Source: an uncultured Hungatella sp. (lineage in GTDB: Bacteria > Bacillota > Clostridia > Lachnospirales > Lachnospiraceae). From it: a stretch of 6,894 nt of DNA. Below, one piece after another: positions 1 through 4,324 of this stretch (position 1 is the first letter of the stretch; the number at the start of each line of letters is the position of its first letter). The notes under the pieces were generated by a model that made no database searches, had not been told where the DNA came from, and saw nothing but the letters and a program-made list of their open reading frames with translations. The DNA lies in assembly GCA_910588505.1 (NCBI GenBank), contig CAJUPQ010000117.1, positions 1 through 6,894 on the forward strand. The letters run 5' to 3'. A program made the position numbers and the translations under genes.

Positions 1-1
1 G

Positions 2-607
2 GACTGGCTGAAGATGGCTCGGGAACACAGTAAGGATGTGGAAACTCCCCGGGAAGGAAAAGCCATTTATATTGGAAGCGACTCGAAACCGGTTTCGTAT
101 CAAACAGAGGATGGCAGGGAAAAAAACATCACACTGCGTACTGGTTATGAGATCATAAACAGAACCATTGATAAATATGGACAATTCCTTCTGGAAGGCG
201 ATATCGAGGTCAATACCTGGTGGACAATCCTTGGAATGACGGATCACGAAATCATCGGTCTGTATCATGCCCATGGGTAATGTGAACAGTTCCACAGTGA
301 GATCAAGACGGACATGGATGTGGAGCGCCTGCCATCCGGCAAATTTGAGACCAACGAGCTGGTACTGGAACTGACGATCCTGGCCTATAACATCCTACGG
401 ATGATCGGCCAGGAAAGCATCGGGAGGAAGGGAACGGAGACAAAACATAAAGTCAGACGCCGGAGGCTGCGCACGGTAATCGGGAACATGATCATGATGG
501 CAGGTCACGTTACAGAGCATGCCCGTCAGTTGCTGATAGGTCTTGGCCGAAGTAATATATGGCGGCATGCTTTCGCGGAGGTATATACAGCTTTCGCAGA
601 TTTCTAA
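2..607 (+). pseudogene. IS1380-family transposase, C-terminal half, broken by an in-frame stop
   Basis: Seen: frame 2 is open from the left edge, reads TAA at 278-280, then continues in the same frame to the stop at 605-607, about 200 codons in all. The text around the stop (GLYHAHG, stop, CEQFHSEIKTDMD, then ERLPSGKF and LAYNILRMIGQ) matches the C-terminal DDE region of IS1380-family transposases, which cut and paste their own element. Family members are roughly 430-450 residues, so the N-terminal half lies outside the window. The stop falls inside the Y-(2)-R-(3)-E-(6)-K signature: Y, E and K are present, the R position is H, and the residue between G and C, usually T in the family, is the stop. 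The C-terminus looks natural (basic RRRLRTVIGN stretch, then an aromatic end). Two lesions in the catalytic signature suggest an inactive element rather than a sequencing error. Family assignment is from memory of the motif. Confidence 0.85.
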
Positions 608-647
608 TTGTAAATATCGTTTTACCAGGTAAGTTATGAAAAATCAG

Positions 648-668
648 AGGGTAAGTATGCCCTTTTTT
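648..668 (+). terminator. Weak terminator-like hairpin after the transposase remnant
   Basis: AGGGT (648-652) can pair with GCCCT (659-663), with one G-U pair and a 6-base loop, and a run of T follows to 668. The stem is only 5 bp, so termination would be weak. It lies 40 bases after the transposase stop codon, where an element's own terminator would be expected. Confidence 0.35.
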
Positions 669-761
669 AGGGATTTCCAGTATTCCTAACTGCCATTTGG
701 AAGCAAAATCAATCATCATTCATTAAAATACTGTCTTTGAGGGACTATTTATCAAGAGCAA

Positions 762-783
762 GCCAATCCAATTTGGGATTGGC
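762..783. repeat. 8-bp hairpin in the insertion-sequence flank
   Basis: GCCAATCC (762-769) and GGATTGGC (776-783) are perfect inverted repeats separated by 6 bases. No T-run follows, so it is not a typical terminator. It lies in the gene-free stretch 608-911 that follows the transposase remnant. Its role is unknown. Confidence 0.5.
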
Positions 784-856
784 CTCATAAAACAACCAGT
801 TTCACGGATGCAGGTATAAGTTTGGAAACCGTCACTTCTGGTCAGAGGGGTATTAT

Positions 857-888
857 GTGAGTTTAGACCGATATCGGTCTAAACTCAC
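857..888. repeat. Perfect 32-bp palindrome
   Basis: The half-site GTGAGTTTAGACCGAT (857-872) is followed directly by its exact reverse complement (873-888), with no spacer. In RNA the stem could extend outward through U-G and A-U pairs at 853-856 and 889-892. It sits between the transposase remnant and the orphan coding tail. Possible meanings are the terminal region of the old insertion sequence (the right side reads CACGTAGGG, the kind of GC-rich tip seen at IS ends) or a regulator-binding site: the inner TAGACCG/CGGTCTA half-sites resemble TetR-family operators. No T-run follows, so it is not a plain terminator. The palindrome is certain; its role is not. Confidence 0.8.
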
Positions 889-911
889 GTAGGGACACTA
901 AACGCTGATGA

Positions 912-1010
912 AAAAACGGCTGCAGACAAGCCGCCGAAAGTTGGAAAGAAACTACTTATGCGGAAATAGAGGAATTCATTTCTACAACATTAGGAGATAT
1001 CCCGTATTGA
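912..1010 (+). pseudogene. Orphan 3' coding tail (32 codons), possibly a gene truncated by the insertion sequence
   Basis: After two stops at 906-911 one frame stays open for 32 codons and ends at TGA 1008-1010, 53 bases before a strong terminator. The translation has ordinary protein character (QAAESWKETTYAEIEEFIS, then TTLGDIPY at the end), amphipathic and acidic, with no start codon or ribosome binding site in front. The arrangement of remnant, stop, terminator suggests the 3' end of a gene whose body was lost or lies beyond the transposase remnant. I do not recognise the family. Chance openness of a 99-base frame is quite possible, so confidence is low. Confidence 0.25.
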
Positions 1011-1063
1011 TCATTTGATAGTTCAATGATTGATTTATTGATTTCAAGTGAGAGATAGGTACG

Positions 1064-1090
1064 AAAAGCGGGCAACGTCCCGCTTTTTTT
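1064..1090 (+). terminator. Rho-independent terminator upstream of the sugar cluster
   Basis: AAAAGCGGG (1064-1072) pairs perfectly with CCCGCTTTT (1079-1087) around a 6-base loop, and the T-run continues to 1090. This is a textbook intrinsic terminator on the + strand. It ends transcription coming from the left, so the transporter cluster should have its own promoter between here and 1271. It is the best evidence that a genuine transcription unit once ended at about 1010. Confidence 0.85.
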
Positions 1091-1152
1091 CGTGTATACA
1101 GTCCATTCATTACTTGAAATGCCGGAACGTGTCACTGAACCTCTTGGACTCC

Positions 1153-1182
1153 CCCCTCCGAGGGGTGTTCCCGGGGAACACC
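1153..1182. promoter_or_regulatory. Twin abutting palindromes in the transporter leader (candidate operator or RNA switch)
   Basis: The first palindrome is CCCCTC-C-GAGGGG (1153-1165). It overlaps by two bases a second, GGTGTTCCCGGGGAACACC (1164-1182), which has 9-bp arms around one central G. They lie 90 bases before the transporter start and after the upstream terminator, in the only place an operon promoter could be. The second could be an operator for a local regulator, or an RNA stem of 8 bp with a 3-base loop. The C-run at 1151-1156 could also pair with the G-run at 1173-1176, giving mutually exclusive structures. It does not fit a CcpA cre site. No convincing -35/-10 pair was found in 1091-1271; the best -10-like hexamer is TATAAG at 1233-1238 with no good -35. 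Confidence 0.45.
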
Positions 1183-1271
1183 ATCCAAAAACAGTTATCC
1201 GCAAAACCAAGAAAAGGATTCCTGAGCCATACTATAAGCAAAAATCAAAAAAGGAAACGAGGAGAAATTAC

Positions 1272-2714
1272 ATGGAACAACAGTATAATCGCGCGAAAAC
1301 CTGGCAGCTTTTGTTTTTCGTATTTAACAATACCGCTTCCAATATTTATCTGTCCCTTATGGGGTTCGTGAACCTTTATGCGGGCAATGTGGCAGGGCTT
1401 GCCGTAATGCTGGTTTCCAATATTATGATGGCCGCCCGGTTCTGGGACGGGGTCACGGACCCCATTATCGGTTTCGTGGTGGATAAGACCAACGGAAAAT
1501 TCGGCAAGTTCAGGCCCTTTATGCTGCTGGGCAATCTCATTATGCTGGTCACGGTGGTGCTGATGTTTACCACCACCCATCTGCTGCCCGCCGGAGCTCC
1601 CAGGGCAATCTACTGGACCGTGATCTATCTGGTGTATATTATCGGCTACACCTTCCAGAATGCGGCTACCCGAGGCGGACAGAGCGTGCTGACCAACGAT
1701 CCCGGGCAGCGTCCCATGTTCGCGCGGATCGACAGCATCATCAATGCGTTGCTGTTTGCGGGCATGGCGGTGTACATTACGGATACGCTGGTAAGTAAAT
1801 ATCAGGGATTTACCGCAGATTTGTTTAAAGACGTTATTTTCACCTTTGGACCCATTTCCGTAGTGCTTACGATTCTGGCTATGATCGGCATCTCGGAAAA
1901 GGACCGTCCTGAGACGTACGCCAAGCTGGGAGAGCAGGCCGCGTATGGTTTCAAGGATATTTTCCGCATTATCAAAAATAACCGGGCCATTCAGATGCTG
2001 GTGGTGGCGGCTTCCACGGACAAGCTGGCCACCCAGGTGCGGCAGAATTCCGTGGTGGGGATTATGCTCTACGGCATTATTATCGGCAATTACAAGATGC
2101 TCAGCCGCATGTCCATGATTACCCTGGCCCCCAGCATGATCATGATTATCATCGGTACCAGCGTGGCGGCAAAATTTTCTTCCAAACAGGCAACGGTGCT
2201 GTTTACCTGGTGCAGTATCGTATCTTCGGCGCTTTTAGGGGCGTTGCTGATCTTCGGCGACCCCACGAGGATTTCTCTGGAGCATATAGGTTTTATGACC
2301 ATCGGCTTTATCGGTCTGTACACTCTGGCTTATGGTTTTGCCAGCATCAATGTGGGCCTGGCGACGCCTATGATTGCCGACTGCGCCGACTATGAGCTGT
2401 ACCAGTCCGGCAATTACGCTCCCGCATTGATGGGCACGGTGTTCGGGTTCTTTGACAAGGTAATCTCATCGTTTGCGTCCACTATTGTGGGTTGGTTCTG
2501 CGTGCTCATCGGCTTTGCGGACCGGTTCCCCACCCAGGAGGATCCTCTGACTTCGGGAATTTTCTGGGCTGCCCTGTTTTTGTTTGTGGGCATGCCGATT
2601 CTGGGATGGATCGCCAGCCTGATTGCCATGAAGTTCTATCCCCTGGATAAGGAGAAGATGATTGAGGTTCAGGCGAAAATTGCGGATATGAAGGCTCAGG
2701 GAGCGGCTAAGTAA
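1272..2714 (+). CDS. GPH-family (MelB/UidB-like) glycoside:cation symporter
   Basis: A 480-residue inner membrane transporter of the glycoside-pentoside-hexuronide:cation symporter family (MFS superfamily), the usual length for that family. The signature region RFWDGVTDPIIG (56-67), followed by D71 and GKFGKFRPF (76-83), matches the MelB helix-2 block; D59 and D63 correspond to the aspartates that form the cation site in MelB. The conserved ADCADYELY block is at 369-377. About twelve hydrophobic segments can be read, for example near 84-104, 114-132, 188-207, 284-300, 306-327, 336-360 and 430-452. The ATG at 1272 is chosen because GAGGAG (1259-1264) sits 7 bases before it and because homologues begin just before the first helix; the frame runs further up to a GTG at 1092, but that stretch crosses the leader palindromes and is Pro/Lys/Arg-rich. 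First gene of the cluster. Substrate inferred from its neighbours: a uronic-acid glycoside or free uronate. Confidence 0.9.
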   Translation: MEQQYNRAKTWQLLFFVFNNTASNIYLSLMGFVNLYAGNVAGLAVMLVSNIMMAARFWDGVTDPIIGFVVDKTNGKFGKFRPFMLLGNLIMLVTVVLMFTTTHLLPAGAPRAIYWTVIYLVYIIGYTFQNAATRGGQSVLTNDPGQRPMFARIDSIINALLFAGMAVYITDTLVSKYQGFTADLFKDVIFTFGPISVVLTILAMIGISEKDRPETYAKLGEQAAYGFKDIFRIIKNNRAIQMLVVAASTDKLATQVRQNSVVGIMLYGIIIGNYKMLSRMSMITLAPSMIMIIIGTSVAAKFSSKQATVLFTWCSIVSSALLGALLIFGDPTRISLEHIGFMTIGFIGLYTLAYGFASINVGLATPMIADCADYELYQSGNYAPALMGTVFGFFDKVISSFASTIVGWFCVLIGFADRFPTQEDPLTSGIFWAALFLFVGMPILGWIASLIAMKFYPLDKEKMIEVQAKIADMKAQGAAK

Positions 2715-2733
2715 TTTGAGGTAATAAAATTTC

Positions 2734-2740
2734 AGGAGGT
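2734..2740 (+). promoter_or_regulatory. Strong ribosome binding site for the dehydrogenase
   Basis: AGGAGGT with an 8-base spacer to the ATG at 2749. It lies in the 34-base gap after the transporter stop, which holds no terminator, so the two genes are probably co-transcribed. Confidence 0.8.
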
Positions 2741-2748
2741 AATAATAA

Positions 2749-3540
2749 ATGGTTAATTTCAGCTTAGAGGGGAAAGTGGCTCTCGTCACCGGCGCGTCTT
2801 ACGGCATCGGTTTTGCCATTGCCAGCGCCATGGGCGAGGCTGGGACCAGAATCGTATTCAATGACCGCAATCCAGATCTGATCGAAAAGGGCGTGGCCGC
2901 CTACAGGGAACTGGGCATCGAGGCCCATGGCTACATCTGCGACGTGACGGACGAACCAGCCGTCCAGTCCATGGTGGCCCAGATTGAAAAAGAAGTGGGC
3001 GTCGTCGATATTCTGGTAAATAACGCAGGCATCATCAAACGTATCCCCATGCTGGAAATGTCCGCAGAGGATTTCCGGCAGGTGATAGACATCGATTTAA
3101 ACGGGCCGTTCATCATGGCTAAGGCCGTTATCCCTTCCATGATTAAAAAGGGCGGCGGAAAGATCATCAATATCTGCTCCATGATGAGCGAACTGGGACG
3201 GGAAACCGTGTCCGCCTATGCTGCTGCCAAAGGCGGTCTGAAGATGCTGACGAAGAACATCGCCAGCGAGTACGGCCAGTACAATATCCAGTGCAACGGC
3301 ATCGGTCCCGGCTACATCGCCACACCCCAGACCGCGCCTCTGCGCGAGATCCAGCCTGACGGCAGCCGCCATCCTTTCGACCGGTTCATCCTGGCCAAGA
3401 CTCCGGCCAACCGTTGGGGAGAGGCAGCCGATCTGGCAGGCCCTGCTGTGTTCTTGGCCTCCGATGCCTCCAACTTTGTCAACGGCCATATTCTGTATGT
3501 AGACGGCGGCATCCTGGCCTACATCGGCAAACAGCCATAG
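2749..3540 (+). CDS. dhuD: SDR dehydrogenase, DhuD/KduD type (2-keto-3-deoxygluconate dehydrogenase; often annotated gluconate 5-dehydrogenase)
   Basis: A 263-residue classical short-chain dehydrogenase, cytoplasmic, with no signal or membrane segment. Rossmann glycine motif TGASYGIG (14-21), NNAG (91-94), N118, catalytic S144, Y157 and K161 (YAAAK), and GPGYIATP (186-193) are all present, so the enzyme should be active with NAD(P). Blocks such as GIIKRIPMLEMSAEDFR, NICSMMSELGRETVSAYAA and the C-terminal DGGILAYIGKQP match, from memory, the streptococcal enzyme of the hyaluronate-degradation cluster, DhuD. That enzyme interconverts 3-deoxy-D-glycero-2,5-hexodiulosonate and 2-keto-3-deoxygluconate, the reaction of KduD. 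The adjacent DhuI-like isomerase supports this over true gluconate 5-dehydrogenase (IdnO/Gno), which is the main alternative. Cofactor preference cannot be settled here: the residue at the end of the second strand is D39 (FNDRN), and acidic residues there usually favour NAD(H). Confidence 0.88.
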   Translation: MVNFSLEGKVALVTGASYGIGFAIASAMGEAGTRIVFNDRNPDLIEKGVAAYRELGIEAHGYICDVTDEPAVQSMVAQIEKEVGVVDILVNNAGIIKRIPMLEMSAEDFRQVIDIDLNGPFIMAKAVIPSMIKKGGGKIINICSMMSELGRETVSAYAAAKGGLKMLTKNIASEYGQYNIQCNGIGPGYIATPQTAPLREIQPDGSRHPFDRFILAKTPANRWGEAADLAGPAVFLASDASNFVNGHILYVDGGILAYIGKQP

Positions 3541-3544
3541 GAGG
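3539..3544 (+). promoter_or_regulatory. Ribosome binding site overlapping the dehydrogenase stop; decides the isomerase start
   Basis: AGGAGG overlaps the TAG stop of the preceding gene (3538-3540). It is 9 bases from ATG 3554 but only 3 from an in-frame TTG at 3548, so the ATG is the likely start. The overlap suggests translational coupling between dehydrogenase and isomerase. Confidence 0.75.
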
Positions 3545-3553
3545 ATCTTGAAT

Positions 3554-4189
3554 ATGAAAATCGCGCTTATCAATGAGAACAGTCAGGCCGGCAAGAACGG
3601 GATGATCCTGGCGGCACTGAAAAAAGTGGTAGAACCCATGGGCCATACCGTGGATAATTACGGAATGTATGCTGCGGATGATAAGGCTCAGCTCACCTAT
3701 GTCCAGTGTGGTATCCTGGGCGCCATCCTGCTTGGCAGTGGGGCGGCTGACTTTGTGGTCACCGGCTGCGGCACCGGCGAGGGAGCCATGCTGGCCATGA
3801 ACAGCTTCCCGGGCGTGATCTGCGGTCATGTGGAAGACCCGGTGGATGCCTATACCTTTGCCCACGTCAACGACGGCAACGCCGTAGCCATGCCTTTTGC
3901 CAAGGGCTTTGGCTGGGGCGGCGAGCTGAATCTGGAGTATGTTTTTGAAAAACTCTTCGGCTTCGGCCACGGCCAGGGCTATCCGCCGGAGCGGGTGGAG
4001 CCGGAGATGCGCAACAAGCGGATTTTGGATGAGGTGCGCTCAGAGACCCTGCGGCCTTTGTTGGACGGTCTGAAGGATTTGGACCAGGAGCTGGTGAAAG
4101 GCGCCGTGGCAGGTGAGCATTTTAAGGAACTGTTCTTTGCAGGCTGCAAGGATGAGGCCATTGCGGAGTATGCGAAGGGACTGCTGTAA
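3554..4189 (+). CDS. dhuI: RpiB/LacA/LacB-fold isomerase, DhuI type (4-deoxy-L-threo-5-hexosulose-uronate ketol-isomerase)
   Basis: A 211-residue cytoplasmic sugar isomerase. The RpiB/LacAB core is the N-terminal two thirds: MKIALINENSQ start, LTYVQCGILGAILL (47-60), and the loop VVTGCGTGEGAMLAMNSFPG (68-87), whose C72 aligns with the catalytic cysteine of RpiB. NAVAMPFAKGFGWGGEL (109-125) follows. Known RpiB and LacA/B proteins are about 140-170 residues; the extra C-terminal helical part (about 140-211, including ERVEPEMRNKRILDEV) is a feature of the DhuI subgroup. The text closely resembles, from memory, the isomerase next to the SDR in streptococcal hyaluronate clusters, which replaces KduI by converting 4-deoxy-L-threo-5-hexosulose uronate to 3-deoxy-D-glycero-2,5-hexodiulosonate. 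Start at ATG 3554 follows from the ribosome binding site and the homologues' N-terminus. The main alternative is a pentose- or hexose-phosphate isomerase, less likely beside this SDR. Confidence 0.88.
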   Translation: MKIALINENSQAGKNGMILAALKKVVEPMGHTVDNYGMYAADDKAQLTYVQCGILGAILLGSGAADFVVTGCGTGEGAMLAMNSFPGVICGHVEDPVDAYTFAHVNDGNAVAMPFAKGFGWGGELNLEYVFEKLFGFGHGQGYPPERVEPEMRNKRILDEVRSETLRPLLDGLKDLDQELVKGAVAGEHFKELFFAGCKDEAIAEYAKGLL

Positions 4190-4206
4190 GCGGTTTTTGT
4201 GAAGGT

Positions 4207-4232
4207 CCCCGGTATCCAGAGTGATATCGGGG
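4207..4232 (+). terminator. Hairpin in the isomerase-GH2 gap, possible weak or partial terminator
   Basis: CCCCGGTATC (4207-4216) pairs with GATATCGGGG (4223-4232) with one G-U pair and a 6-base loop: 10 bp and stable. Only ATTTT follows before GGG, so the U-tract is poor. It lies 17 bases after the isomerase stop. It may attenuate transcription into the GH2 gene or protect the upstream mRNA from 3' decay, rather than stop transcription fully. Confidence 0.5.
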
Positions 4233-4240
4233 ATTTTGGG

Positions 4241-4257
4241 TATCTGAAAATCAGATA
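4241..4257. repeat. Second hairpin in the isomerase-GH2 gap
   Basis: TATCTGA (4241-4247) and TCAGATA (4251-4257) are perfect 7-bp inverted repeats with an AAA loop, 8 bases after the first hairpin. No T-run follows, so alone it is not a terminator. It may also be a small operator-like site. Confidence 0.5.
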
Positions 4258-4324
4258 GGGAGTACATGCTGAATAAAGTTTCTGACAGCGCATTTTAACA
4301 AAAAAAGAAGGTAACAGGAAGGGT

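Noticed and set aside
1092..1271. In-frame 60-residue N-terminal extension of the transporter from a GTG codon
   Set aside because: No ribosome binding site precedes the GTG, which sits directly after the terminator T-run. The extension is Pro/Lys/Arg-rich, crosses the leader palindromes and is absent from GPH transporters. ATG 1272 has a good GAGGAG.
3548..3553. TTG start giving the isomerase two extra residues
   Set aside because: Only 3 bases from the AGGAGG. ATG 3554 has a 9-base spacer and gives the family's MKIALINENSQ start.
3097..3970. Long minus-strand frames across the dehydrogenase and isomerase
   Set aside because: They overlap two well-supported + strand genes and show no family motifs of their own.
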